From NCBI RefSeq assembly GCF_000422845.1, contig NZ_AUGV01000018.1, forward strand, positions 51,342 to 115,341: a DNA stretch of 64,000 bases, read 5' to 3'. Under the pieces are notes generated by a model. The model did not search any database. It was given only the letters and a program-made list of their open reading frames with translations, and had not been told where the DNA came from. Both the position numbers and the translations under genes were made by a program. This stretch comes from Oceanobacter kriegii DSM 6294 (GTDB taxonomy: Bacteria; Pseudomonadota; Gammaproteobacteria; Pseudomonadales; Oceanobacteraceae). Positions 16,297 through 25,774 of this stretch are shown here, piece after piece (position 1 is the stretch's first letter; every line of letters starts with the position of its first letter).

Positions 16297-16929
16297 TTAA
16301 TGAATCGACAGCACAATCACCAACAACGGAATCACCACCCCCAGCGTCACCATCGGCCAGGTACCGGGACGAGTGCGGGCATAACGCACCAACAGCCACA
16401 TACCGCTGAGGGAAAACACCAGACAGGTAATGGAAAACACATCCAGAAACCAGCTCCAGGCGGTGCCGGTATTACGGCCCTTGTGCAGGTCATTCAGGAA
16501 CGACACGGTGCCGCGGTCGGTGCGCTCGTACATCAATTCGCCGTATTCCAGATCAATGCTCAACCAGGCATCACCACCCGGGCGCGGCAGCCCCAGATAC
16601 ACTTCCGAGCCGTCCCATTCGGCATCGGACGCGGGAATGTCGAGGTCGTGGTTTTGCCGTAACCACTCACGTACCGCCAAAGGCAGCGGGCCTTCATCAC
16701 GGTCTTCCATCAAGCTCAGCAAGCCGGGCGAAAGCTCCGTTTCAACCGTGGTAACCACCGGCTCGGCGGGAATATGTGCCGCGTTATTCAAGGTAATGCC
16801 GGTGACGGCAAACAGGATCATGCCCACCAGACACAGGGCCGAACTGACCCAGTGCCACTGGCGCAACAGATTCAGCGAAATGGACTTGGCCGTTGGCCGA
16901 GCAGGTGCAGTATTCACAGGATCAGACAT
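16297..16929 (-). CDS. PepSY-associated membrane-helix protein
   Basis: Inner-membrane protein of 210 residues. It starts MSDPVNTAPARP; a first helix lies near 27-46 (WVSSALCLVGMILFAVTGITL), then a periplasmic PepSY-like domain (about 60-145), LHKGRNTGTAWSW, and two more helices (about 155-178 and 187-208). His residues at HW in helix 1 and LHKG fit the PepSY_TM haem/electron-transfer-type pattern. It heads the set with DUF2271, DUF4198 and the diflavin reductase, 187 bp before DUF2271. Probably part of a ferric-siderophore reduction complex, as FoxB-type PepSY proteins are. The open frame continues 118 codons upstream, but the signal-less start at 16929 is where family similarity begins. Confidence 0.88.
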   Translation of the reverse strand: MSDPVNTAPARPTAKSISLNLLRQWHWVSSALCLVGMILFAVTGITLNNAAHIPAEPVVTTVETELSPGLLSLMEDRDEGPLPLAVREWLRQNHDLDIPASDAEWDGSEVYLGLPRPGGDAWLSIDLEYGELMYERTDRGTVSFLNDLHKGRNTGTAWSWFLDVFSITCLVFSLSGMWLLVRYARTRPGTWPMVTLGVVIPLLVIVLSIH

Positions 16930-17319
16930 CGCAGGGCAATCATCACAGCACAATAAAAAGGAAACGCAGACTAGCAGTTCATGGGTTGAATGAGAAACGC
17001 TCTCAGTTTTAAAACAGAGTGTTTTGGTCACATAGCCGTCATGCAAGGCCAGGCACCCTCTGAACAACCCGGCTCCCGCTCTACTGACCACCCGACCAGC
17101 ATGTTCCACTAAAACCCCGCCAGATTCAGTCTTTTCCACTGCCTCCGACGCCAAAAAAGCCGATATACCTCTTACCTGAATGCAAATTATTTGCATTAGT
17201 GTTTTTGCATTTGTATCCTGCTGCGCCCCGTTGAGGGCGAGGAACGCAATTCTGGTGCCAACCAGACCCGGAAGAAACGCCAATTGCTGGCGTTCGTCAG
17301 TTACGGAGATTCGATTCAG
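16930..17319. other. Divergent intergenic region between PepSY gene and glutamate synthase
   Basis: 390 bp without a gene. The right half holds a perfect Fur-type dyad at 17179-17197 and a second GTTTTTGCATTTG half site just after it; the left half shows nothing I can name. It serves as promoter region for both directions. Confidence 0.7.
17179..17197. promoter_or_regulatory. Perfect 7-1-7 Fur-type operator
   Basis: AATGCAAA-TTA-TTTGCATT is a perfect 19-bp dyad containing TGCAAAT-T-ATTTGCA, the 7-1-7 arrangement of Fur boxes. It lies about 120 bp upstream of the glutamate synthase start and 250 bp from the PepSY start. Confidence 0.65.
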
Positions 17320-20300
17320 ATGCGAACGTTATATAACCCGAATCAGGAGCATTCGAGCTGCGGCGTAGGCTTTATTACCAACAAGCACAGCCAGCAGACC
17401 CACGAACTGCTGGAACTTGCCCATCAGGCACTGTGCAAGATTCCGCACCGTGGCGGCATGAGTTCTGAAGGCATTGGCGATGGCGCCGGTGTCAACGTGG
17501 ATATTTCAGTCAACTTCTACCGTTACCTGACCGGCAACGACGCGCTGGAATACGGCGATTTCGGAGTAGCCAACTTCTTTTATCCCCGCAATCCACTGCT
17601 GCACGATGAAGCCGAGCAAATCATCAACAAGGCCCTGCGCGATCATGGCCTGCCGGTATTAATGTGGCGCGACGTGCTGGTAAACGGCAAAGCCCTCAAC
17701 AAGGCCAGCCAACAGGCGCAGCTGTCGATCCGTCAGGTGGTGTTCAGCCGCCCGCAAGAACTGGCCGAACAAGCCGACTTTGAAGCCCGCATTAACGCCG
17801 CGCTGCTGGATATTGAATACCCGGCATTTACCCGCCCGGAACTGGCCGGTTTTTACCCGCTGTCAATGAGCAGCTACACCCAGGTGTATAAAGGTCGCTT
17901 GAACAGCTGGGAAGTGATTCCCTACTTCCGCGACCTGACTCACCCGGAACACCACATTCATACGCTGTTTTTCCACACCCGCTTCTCCACCAACACGGCA
18001 CCGAACCCGATGTTTGCGCAGCCGTTCCGGCGCATGGCCCATAACGGCGAGTTGAACACCGACAAGAAAAACCGCCTCAGCGAAGACGCCATTGCCCGCC
18101 TCAAAGGTGAAGAAGTGATCTTCCCGGATGGCCAATCGGACTCTGCCCGCCTCGACCAGACCTTCGCCCGCCGTATTACCGAAGACGGCATGGACATTGT
18201 GCACGCGGCACTGGCGATGATGCCGCCAGCGTGGGAAAACGACGCCGACCTCAATGATGACGTGCGTGCCATGCTGGAATACTTCAGCCTCTCGGAAGAA
18301 AAGAACGACGGCCCGGCGGCACTGATTTTTGGTGATGGCATCAAGGTTGGTGCGCGTCTCGACCGCCTTGGCTTGCGACCACTGCGCACGGTAGAAACCC
18401 ACGACTATTTCGCAGTGATGAGCGAAGCCGGTCAGATCGACTTTAACCCTGAAGATGTGCTGCGCCGGGGCCGTATTGAAGCCGGTGGTATGGTGGTATT
18501 CGACCACCGCCAACAGCGCATTCTGGAAAATGACGAGGTGCTGCAACAGCTGGCACAGGCGCAGGATTACAAAGCCTTGCTGGCCAATGCCCGCATCAAT
18601 CTGGCGGAGCTACCTGAACAATCTCTGGAAGCCTTTCAGGATCTTTGCGAACTGAAAGTATCCGCCCGTCACGTGGCCTACAGCCTCAACCAGGAAAGCT
18701 TCAAGTTCATGCTCGATCCCATGCTGCAAAGCGGCATGGAGAAAATCTCGGCAATGGGTTACGGCCTTGCGCCCAATGCGCTGAATGCCGAAGAAGGCGG
18801 TATGTCGCGCTACTTCAGTCAGCGTTTTGCCCAGGTTACCAACCCGCCGCTGGACAGTATCCGCGAAGCCGATGGCATGACCTTGCGGGTGGCTCTTGGC
18901 CCCAAGCCCGGTTTCAGCCAAAGCGACAATCCCGGCCGCCAGCTGGTGATTCCGTCGCCTATTTTGCAACCCCAACAGTTGCTGCAAATCTATGCCCAGC
19001 AGGAACTGCGGGTTGAAACCATCGCTACTCTGTTTGAAGCCGACAGTGACAACCCCGAGCGCAACCGCAGCAACCTGCTGGAAGCCCTCGAACGAGTGTG
19101 CAGTCATGCCGAAGCCGCCGCCCGTTCACGCTACGACGTGATTGTGCTGAGCGACCAGAACATCAGCATGCAGGATGCCGCGCTGCCCGCCATCATGGTG
19201 ATTTCCGCCGTCAACCAGCGACTGATTCGCCAGGGCCTGCGCTTTAACGCCAGCGTGGTGTACCTCACCGGTCAGGCCGCCAGCACCCACGACATTGCCT
19301 GCCTGTTGGGCTTTGGCGCTGCCGCCGTGTGTCCGCTGAGTGTGTACCACCGCGCTCAGGAACTGGCCGCCGATCAGGCCGGTGTGCAAACCGCGCTGAA
19401 CAAGTTCCAGAAAGCGGTCGAAAAAGCCCTGATGAAAACCATGGGCAAATTCGGCCTGTGTACCGCCGAAAGCTACATTGGCGGTGAGTTTTTCGAAGCC
19501 AACTTTATTGATACCGCCGACCCGGTACTGGCACCGGTATTCCCTAACATTCACTCACCGGTGGGCGGTGTGCAGTTTGCCGACATCGCCCAGAGCTGCG
19601 CCGACTGGCATAGCCGCGTGCGCTCGGTACAGCAGGAAAACGAGATCCCGCTGCTGGGCTTGTTCAAGGAACGTGCGGAAGGCGCTGGACACGCGTTCGG
19701 TACTACCGCCGTACGCGAATACGTCAACATGACCGAAGAGGCCATCCAGTACACCAGCCCAGCCGCTCAGCTACAGAACGAGCAGCCAAACAGCGAACAG
19801 CCAGAAGACGAACCGCGCATTACCCCACCGGCGGAAACCGCGCATCTGGACCTTGGCTACAGCGCCCGTACCCCGGAGCAAATCAATCAGGCGGGAATCA
19901 CTCCAGCTTACCGTGAATTCCAGCGCGAACTGTACGCTGAACGCGAGCAGCGGCCATCAACCCTGCGTGATGTATTGAGCTTGCCGCTCGACTTCAACAG
20001 CGCCAACACCGCAGCAGAATTTGCCGCCTTGCTAACCCGCTACAACCCGCGCGGCAACCTCAACTACAGCGTTCAGGGCCTGCACACCGAACGGGTGGCT
20101 GACCGCGACTGGCAGCTGACGCTGGATAACGCCAGCAAGGATCGCTACGCCGCGTTGCTGAGCGCCCTCAGCGACACCTTCGGCAACGACGTCAGCAGCA
20201 TTGCCTCATCGAAAAAAGTGCCCGGCAAACACGTGCGCGCCAACGGCAAGGCCGCCGAATACCTCGCCATGCTGGTGTACGCCCCGTCTGCCATCGCGCT

Positions 20301-22788
20301 TGAGAAAGTTCAGCCAGCCGCTGAAATCACCGCCTGCCTGGCATCCGGCGCCATGAGCCACGGGGCACTGGTCGCCCGCGCCCATGAAGCGGTGGCACAA
20401 GGCACCAACATTGCCGGTGCCATGAGCAACTCCGGCGAAGGCGGCGAAAACTCGCGCCGCTACAACAGCGTCAAAGCCAGCAAGATCAAGCAGTTTGCCT
20501 CCGGTCGCTTCGGTGTCTGGACCGGCTATCTGGCCGACCCGTCGTTGCAGGAAATTGAAATCAAGATCGCCCAGGGTGCCAAACCCGGCGAAGGTGGCCA
20601 GCTGCCATCACCCAAGGTGAATGTCGAAATCGCCGCCGCCCGTGGCGGTACGCCGGGGGTGGAACTGGTGTCGCCACCGCCACACCACGACACCTATTCC
20701 ATTGAAGACCTCGGCCAGCTGATTCACGACGCCAAAGCCGCCCGCGTGCGGGTCATCGTCAAGCTGGTGTCGTCGGAAGGGGTCGGCACCATCGCGGTGG
20801 GTGTCGCCAAGGCCGGCGCCGACGTCATCAACATTGCCGGTAACACCGGCGGTACCGGTGCCGCTCAGGTAACCTCGCTGAAAAACACCGGCCGGGCGGC
20901 CGACCTCGGCATTGCCGAAGTGCATCAGGCGCTGGCTGAAAACGGCCTGCGTGACAAAGTGGTGCTGCGTTGTTCCAACGCCCACCAGACCGGCCTCGAC
21001 GTGGTGAAATCCGCCATTCTGGGGGCCGACTCGTTCGAGTTTGGCACCACCGCCCTGATGATGCTGAAGTGCGTAATGGCGAAGAACTGCAACATCAAAT
21101 GCCCGGCGGGTCTGACCACCAATGCCGAAATGTACGCTGGCGACCCTCGGGCACTGGCGCAGTATTTCATCAACATTGCCCACGACACCCGCGAAGTGCT
21201 GGCGCAACTGGGCTTCAAATCCCTGCGCGCCGTGCGTGGCCAAACCTGGCTGCTGAACCTGATTGACCATCCGGCCATGGTGGGCCAGCTGGATATGTCG
21301 GCAATGCTGCGCGAAGTGCAGGAAATCCAGATTGCCAAACCGGTGTATCTGGAAGCCAACTTTGAGCCGGACGACCGCTTCCTGACCGAGTTCCAGTCGC
21401 TGTTCATCGACCAGCAACGCAGCAACATCCAGATTGCCGGACCCAAGCTCAACAACTGCAACAAAACCGTCGGCGGTCAGTTCTCGATTGATATCGAACG
21501 ACTGCTGAACTACGGCCTCGATGCGGGTCAGCAGCAGGCGCACCCGGCTATCCAGAAACTGGCTAACGGCCGCAAGGTACTGGCCCGCGACAGCGTCACC
21601 GTTAACACCCACAACTCTGCCGGCCAAAGTTTTGCGGCCTTCAACAACAGCGGCGTGATCATGGATCACAGCGGCACCTGTAACGACGGCGTCGGCAAAG
21701 GTGCCTCCGGTGGTGTCATTATTGCCCGCGACCCGACCCCGGCAACCGAGACACTGAACGAAAACGTACTGGTGGGTAACTTCGCCCTGTTCGGCGCGAC
21801 CGGCGGCGAGCTGTACGTACAAGGTCAGGCCGGTGACCGCTTTGGCGTGCGTAACTCCGGTGCGATCGCAGTGGTGGAAGGGGTTGGCGACTTCTGCTGC
21901 GAGTACATGACCAACGGCAGCATCGTCAATTTGGGCGGCTACGGCAAAGGTCTTGGCAACGGCATGAGCGGCGGCACCGCCTACCAGTACGACCCGCAAC
22001 ACCGGGTTGCTGAACGGTGCAGTCAGGATTCCGTGGTGGCCTTCCGCCTCAACGAAGACAACGAGCTGGCCCGCGGTCAGGAGCAAGCACTGCGCTGGCA
22101 CCTGCAACAGCACCAGCAGCGCACCGGCTCAGCGCTGGCGCAACAGCTGCTGGACAACTGGGACACTGCCCGCAATGACTTCTATTACCTGATTCCACGC
22201 TCGCTGCTGGCTTACCACCGTGCCGAACCGATCCGCCACAGCATGAACCGCAAGGCGATGATCGACGAGCTGGCCAGTGGCTGTGCCGAGCGTCAGCTGG
22301 AAAACCTCAAGGAAGCCTACCAGCAGCCACATCGCAAAGGCCTGTTTGACGGTCGGGTACCGACCTACGGTGACACCGACAGCCCGCTGATGCTGCACAT
22401 GATCAACGCCGCTGGCGCCTTGCGCCGGGCACTGGAGTGCGCGCAAAAAACCGACCCTCAACAGGCCGATGCGCGGGTACCCGAACTGATTGAACAGCAA
22501 GACAAGAAACTGCTGGATGCCCTCACCAAGGACGCCAGCAACGCCCTGAGCGACTACGACGAAGACGCCCTGGCCTGCCTGTTGGCGCACAAGCGCCTGA
22601 GTGACTATCAGGACTCCTTACGCCGCCGCGAAGTCTGGGATACCCAGGCATTGGGCACCAGCGTCTGGATTCTGGAATGCCAGCGCATCAACCGCCAGCA
22701 ACTGGCGCAATTCCCAGCCTTTGACCTCAAGCTGGCGCAGCAATACGCCAGCCTGTTGGCCGAAGCAGCTCGTGCTGCGGCCGCCTGA
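17320..22788 (+). CDS. Divergent glutamate synthase large-subunit-like protein
   Basis: Protein of 1822 residues, longer than the roughly 1480-1517 of normal GltB. Class II glutaminase domain: nucleophile-type Cys in SSCGVGFIT (C14 of the precursor), HRGG, AHNGELNT and SDSARLD. A central domain follows, then the FMN domain (SNSGEGGE, KIAQGAKPGEGGQLP, PPPHHDTYSIEDL) and the GXGXG beta-helix (SAGQSFAAF, GATGGELYVQG, GMSGGTAYQYD). Fe-S cysteines are C1251, C1257 and C1261, spaced x5/x3 where GltB has x5/x4. About 180 helical residues are added after residue 1640. Start: ATG at 17320 with GGAG; upstream codons are not conserved. No gltD is present; a CysJ-like diflavin reductase follows 9 bp later. 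Expected reaction: glutamine plus 2-oxoglutarate to two glutamates; not certain for this paralogue. Confidence 0.88.
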   Translation: MRTLYNPNQEHSSCGVGFITNKHSQQTHELLELAHQALCKIPHRGGMSSEGIGDGAGVNVDISVNFYRYLTGNDALEYGDFGVANFFYPRNPLLHDEAEQIINKALRDHGLPVLMWRDVLVNGKALNKASQQAQLSIRQVVFSRPQELAEQADFEARINAALLDIEYPAFTRPELAGFYPLSMSSYTQVYKGRLNSWEVIPYFRDLTHPEHHIHTLFFHTRFSTNTAPNPMFAQPFRRMAHNGELNTDKKNRLSEDAIARLKGEEVIFPDGQSDSARLDQTFARRITEDGMDIVHAALAMMPPAWENDADLNDDVRAMLEYFSLSEEKNDGPAALIFGDGIKVGARLDRLGLRPLRTVETHDYFAVMSEAGQIDFNPEDVLRRGRIEAGGMVVFDHRQQRILENDEVLQQLAQAQDYKALLANARINLAELPEQSLEAFQDLCELKVSARHVAYSLNQESFKFMLDPMLQSGMEKISAMGYGLAPNALNAEEGGMSRYFSQRFAQVTNPPLDSIREADGMTLRVALGPKPGFSQSDNPGRQLVIPSPILQPQQLLQIYAQQELRVETIATLFEADSDNPERNRSNLLEALERVCSHAEAAARSRYDVIVLSDQNISMQDAALPAIMVISAVNQRLIRQGLRFNASVVYLTGQAASTHDIACLLGFGAAAVCPLSVYHRAQELAADQAGVQTALNKFQKAVEKALMKTMGKFGLCTAESYIGGEFFEANFIDTADPVLAPVFPNIHSPVGGVQFADIAQSCADWHSRVRSVQQENEIPLLGLFKERAEGAGHAFGTTAVREYVNMTEEAIQYTSPAAQLQNEQPNSEQPEDEPRITPPAETAHLDLGYSARTPEQINQAGITPAYREFQRELYAEREQRPSTLRDVLSLPLDFNSANTAAEFAALLTRYNPRGNLNYSVQGLHTERVADRDWQLTLDNASKDRYAALLSALSDTFGNDVSSIASSKKVPGKHVRANGKAAEYLAMLVYAPSAIALEKVQPAAEITACLASGAMSHGALVARAHEAVAQGTNIAGAMSNSGEGGENSRRYNSVKASKIKQFASGRFGVWTGYLADPSLQEIEIKIAQGAKPGEGGQLPSPKVNVEIAAARGGTPGVELVSPPPHHDTYSIEDLGQLIHDAKAARVRVIVKLVSSEGVGTIAVGVAKAGADVINIAGNTGGTGAAQVTSLKNTGRAADLGIAEVHQALAENGLRDKVVLRCSNAHQTGLDVVKSAILGADSFEFGTTALMMLKCVMAKNCNIKCPAGLTTNAEMYAGDPRALAQYFINIAHDTREVLAQLGFKSLRAVRGQTWLLNLIDHPAMVGQLDMSAMLREVQEIQIAKPVYLEANFEPDDRFLTEFQSLFIDQQRSNIQIAGPKLNNCNKTVGGQFSIDIERLLNYGLDAGQQQAHPAIQKLANGRKVLARDSVTVNTHNSAGQSFAAFNNSGVIMDHSGTCNDGVGKGASGGVIIARDPTPATETLNENVLVGNFALFGATGGELYVQGQAGDRFGVRNSGAIAVVEGVGDFCCEYMTNGSIVNLGGYGKGLGNGMSGGTAYQYDPQHRVAERCSQDSVVAFRLNEDNELARGQEQALRWHLQQHQQRTGSALAQQLLDNWDTARNDFYYLIPRSLLAYHRAEPIRHSMNRKAMIDELASGCAERQLENLKEAYQQPHRKGLFDGRVPTYGDTDSPLMLHMINAAGALRRALECAQKTDPQQADARVPELIEQQDKKLLDALTKDASNALSDYDEDALACLLAHKRLSDYQDSLRRREVWDTQALGTSVWILECQRINRQQLAQFPAFDLKLAQQYASLLAEAARAAAA

Positions 22789-22797
22789 CGGAGAAGT

Positions 22798-24621
22798 ATG
22801 ATGACCAATACCAACACCAATCTGAATCCATCCGCCAACGCGGCTCAGCAACCGGACGCCGTACAGGTGCCAGGCTTACCAGCCAACCTGCCGTTCAACA
22901 GCGACCAACAACACTGGCTGGCCGGTTTTATGGCAGGCCTGCACAACCGCCTGCTGGTGAACGAACAAAGCGCCGAGGCTGTCGCCCCTGCTGCTGCCGT
23001 ACAGCAAAAGCCGCTGACCATTATCTACGGCTCCCAGACCGGTAACGCCGAAAGCATGGCCGAGCTGGCCGCCGAGCAAGCCAGCGCCCACGGCATGCTG
23101 GCCAGCGTCAAGGACATGGACGACGTAAGCCTTGCCGAACTGGCCCAGGCTGAACGCCTGTTAGTCATCACCAGCACCTATGGCGAAGGCGAAATGCCCG
23201 ACAACGCCCAGATGCTGTGGGACGCCATCAGCAGCGACGACGTGCCTTCCTTCGCCAACACCTTCTTCTCGGTACTGGCGCTGGGCGACACCAGTTACGA
23301 CGGTTTCTGTGTCGCCGGTCAATTGTGGGATCAGCGACTGGAGCAATTGGGTGGCCAGCGCGTTGCCGACCGGGTCGACTGCGACGTTGATTTTGAAGCC
23401 CCGGCGCAGAGTTGGATTGACGCCGTACTGCCGGAAATTTCCAGCCGTGGCGATCAGGCCGCAGCCGCGGTCTCGACCGCTTCGGAAGCGCCCCTGAAAG
23501 CCAAGTCCAAATTCAACCGCCAGAACCCGCTGCAAGCGGTGCTGAGCCGTAAGGCGGTACTGACCGGCGACGCCTCCAGCAAACAGATTTGTCACTTTGA
23601 ATTCAATCTGGGGGATTCCGGCGAACACTACGACGCCGGCGACGCCCTCAACCTGATTCCGCACAACCGCGCCGATCTGGTCGACGAACTGCTGCAACTG
23701 CTGAACAGCAACGCCGAGCAGTCCGTTAACGGCCAGCCACTGCGCACCTTGCTGACCGAACAGCTGGAAATCCGCACGCCGTCGAAAGAATTACTGGCAC
23801 GACTGGCACAAGCCGAAGGTGCTGAAGCCGCCAAGCTCAAACAACTGTTGGACAGCGACGACAACGAGCCGCTGAATGACTATTTATGGGGCAAGGACGT
23901 AGTGGATCTGCTGACGCTGATTCCAGCCAATCTGGATGGCGACGAATTCGTCAGCCTCAGCAAGCCGCTGGCACCTCGGGCCTACTCGATCTCATCGAGC
24001 ATCAACAAACACGCCAACGAAGTTCACCTGACCATCGGCAGCGTGCGCTACCACAGCAACGGCCGCGACCATAACGGCGTGTGCTCGACCTGGCTGGCCG
24101 ACGAACTGGATGAAGGCGCCAAGGTGTCCTGCTACTTCGCACCAAACAAGCACTTCGCTGTACCGCAGGACGACAAGCTGCCAATCATCATGGTTGGCCC
24201 GGGTACCGGCATCGCACCGTTCCGCTCGTTCCTGGAAGAACGTGAAATGCGCGCTGCCGAGGGCGACAACTGGCTGTTCTTTGGCGACCGCAACGCCGCC
24301 TCCGACTTTATCTATCGCGAGGAACTGGAAGGCTGGCAGCAATCCGGCTTGCTGACCCGACTCGACCTTGCCTTCTCACGGGATCAGGCCGAGAAAATCT
24401 ACGTGCAAGACCGCATGCTGGAACACGGCAAGGAACTGTTCGAGTGGTTTGAACGGGGCGCCTATTTCTATATTTGCGGCGATGCCTACCGCATGGCCAA
24501 GGACGTCGACGCCGCTCTGCACCAACTGGTCGCCGAACACGGCGGCTTCAGCGAAGCCGACGCCGTGGCCTATGTGAATAACCTCAAGAGCCAGAAGCGC
24601 TACGTCCGCGACGTGTACTGA
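22798..24621 (+). CDS. CysJ-like diflavin reductase coupled to glutamate synthase
   Basis: Soluble NADPH-FAD-FMN electron donor, 607 residues, near the length of E. coli CysJ (599). Flavodoxin domain about 70-215 (YGSQTGNAESMAEL, TSTYGEGEMPDNA, LALGDTSYDGFC), connecting and FAD domain (PRAYSISSS, GVCSTWLAD), NADPH domain (VGPGTGIAPFRSFLEERE, FFGDRN, YICGDAYRMAKDV), ending KRYVRDVY. True CysJ works with the sirohaem protein CysI; no cysI is nearby. This gene starts 9 bp after the glutamate synthase stop, with GGAG between them, where GltD (FAD plus two 4Fe-4S) would be expected. It is therefore the likely electron donor to that enzyme. A role in sulfite reduction remains possible but unsupported by context. 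Confidence 0.93.
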   Translation: MMTNTNTNLNPSANAAQQPDAVQVPGLPANLPFNSDQQHWLAGFMAGLHNRLLVNEQSAEAVAPAAAVQQKPLTIIYGSQTGNAESMAELAAEQASAHGMLASVKDMDDVSLAELAQAERLLVITSTYGEGEMPDNAQMLWDAISSDDVPSFANTFFSVLALGDTSYDGFCVAGQLWDQRLEQLGGQRVADRVDCDVDFEAPAQSWIDAVLPEISSRGDQAAAAVSTASEAPLKAKSKFNRQNPLQAVLSRKAVLTGDASSKQICHFEFNLGDSGEHYDAGDALNLIPHNRADLVDELLQLLNSNAEQSVNGQPLRTLLTEQLEIRTPSKELLARLAQAEGAEAAKLKQLLDSDDNEPLNDYLWGKDVVDLLTLIPANLDGDEFVSLSKPLAPRAYSISSSINKHANEVHLTIGSVRYHSNGRDHNGVCSTWLADELDEGAKVSCYFAPNKHFAVPQDDKLPIIMVGPGTGIAPFRSFLEEREMRAAEGDNWLFFGDRNAASDFIYREELEGWQQSGLLTRLDLAFSRDQAEKIYVQDRMLEHGKELFEWFERGAYFYICGDAYRMAKDVDAALHQLVAEHGGFSEADAVAYVNNLKSQKRYVRDVY

Positions 24622-24640
24622 GCCCTACGGCAATCCACCA

Positions 24641-24698
24641 GCCCCCTCTTGCCCGGCCCCTGGACATACTCCCGGGCATATTTCTGAGTAAGAGGGGC
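24641..24698. terminator. Long hairpin between convergent genes
   Basis: Nested inverted repeats: GCCCCCTCTT pairs with AAGAGGGGC and TGCCCGG pairs with CCGGGCA. It lies between the convergent diflavin reductase and methyltransferase genes. There is no clear T-tract, so the function as a bidirectional terminator is moderate. Confidence 0.5.
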
Positions 24699-24736
24699 AG
24701 CTGGATTTTCTTCAATACCAAGGATACGGCTGACCG

Positions 24737-25774
24737 TCAGAGTGCTCGTTGAGCCGTTGTCAGTTCCATCGGCCCAAAAGGTGTCGCCAGCTTTTCGGTG
24801 GCGACTGCCTGAAACCCCACCCGCTGCAAGGCGGCGTGGATTTCGCATTGATCAAACGACAAGTCATTGCCATTCATGGCCGGAGCAAATCGGCCTAACA
24901 CGTGGTAGCTTGGTTGGGTTCGTTCGTTGTACAAGCCTTCGTGTAACGACAGCATGACACCGCCGGGCTTCAATTGCTGTTTAAGCCGCATGAGCAGTCC
25001 GTCGAGGTCATTGGCAAAGTAAAGTGCCATGGACGACCAAACCAGATCGTACAGCCCTCCCAGTTCAATCTTGTTGAAGTCACCTGCCAGCAGGTTAAGG
25101 CGAGTTTGGCTGTCCGCGGGGAGCTGGTCGAGCCGTTGACGGATGCAGTCGATGCTTTGCGGCAGGTCCTGTAGTGTCAGTGTCAGCGCCGGGTATCGCT
25201 CAAGTAAGGACGACGCCAGGGTTTCCGATCCAGCGCCCAGGTCCAACATCTGCCAGTCGCCAACGGCACGTTGCGCCAGCTTATCTGCCCAGGGCTCTAT
25301 CAAGCCCAATACGTAGTCGTTACTGGTACTGCGATGGAATGCCAGCAAGTTGTCAGAGGCCGTTTGCCAGAAATTGGCATCGCGGAAATTCATCCGTGAC
25401 TGGTAGCTGGCGTCGTCAGCGGCTGACGGGGTTGCCGCCAGCAACTGCTTAATGCGGTCAACCGACATCTGTTTAACCTTCGCCATATGCAGCAGGTTGG
25501 CCACCATGCTACGCGGATCGTCCGAGCTCAACAGGCTTTGGTATTGCTCTGCCAGTTGGTACCGCTGCTGCCGCTTGTGAAGAATACCGAGACTGGCCAG
25601 AGCATCCAGCAACAGGCCTAACTTGTCCGGGTTCAACCGGGTCTGCTCGGCGACATACGCTGCTTTGACCGGCTGGAGCAGAAAGTCGAAGACCTTCAGC
25701 TCCAGCGCAGCTTGCAGCAAGTTCCAGTGAATGGGCGCTTGCACCCATTCCAGTAATTGCTTTGAGGCTGTCAT
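24737..25774 (-). CDS. SAM-dependent methyltransferase coupled to a siderophore receptor
   Basis: Class I O-methyltransferase-like enzyme of 345 residues. An N-terminal winged-helix dimerisation region (about 1-85; IHWNLLQAALELKVFDFL, ASLGILHK) precedes a Rossmann domain with motif I MLDLGAGSETLASSL, acidic loop LTLQDLP and LLAGDFNK. The layout matches plant-type/polyketide O-methyltransferases. Its ATG overlaps the stop codon of the upstream TonB receptor gene (TAATG), so the two are translationally coupled. That coupling is unusual and suggests that the enzyme modifies the imported ligand or a related small molecule. Substrate unknown. Confidence 0.85.
   Translation of the reverse strand: MTASKQLLEWVQAPIHWNLLQAALELKVFDFLLQPVKAAYVAEQTRLNPDKLGLLLDALASLGILHKRQQRYQLAEQYQSLLSSDDPRSMVANLLHMAKVKQMSVDRIKQLLAATPSAADDASYQSRMNFRDANFWQTASDNLLAFHRSTSNDYVLGLIEPWADKLAQRAVGDWQMLDLGAGSETLASSLLERYPALTLTLQDLPQSIDCIRQRLDQLPADSQTRLNLLAGDFNKIELGGLYDLVWSSMALYFANDLDGLLMRLKQQLKPGGVMLSLHEGLYNERTQPSYHVLGRFAPAMNGNDLSFDQCEIHAALQRVGFQAVATEKLATPFGPMELTTAQRAL

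Noticed and set aside
20608..22113. Long open frame antisense to the glutamate synthase (501 codons)
   Set aside because: Shadow of the sense gene; no recognisable domain, and the sense strand carries conserved FMN and beta-helix motifs.
22798..24621. Sulfite reductase CysJ proper
   Set aside because: Domain content fits, but no cysI or cysH is present and the gene is tied to the glutamate synthase; the cysJ symbol was not used.
24622..24736. Possible small gene between the diflavin reductase and the methyltransferase
   Set aside because: Only a nested hairpin is present, with no start and ribosome site.
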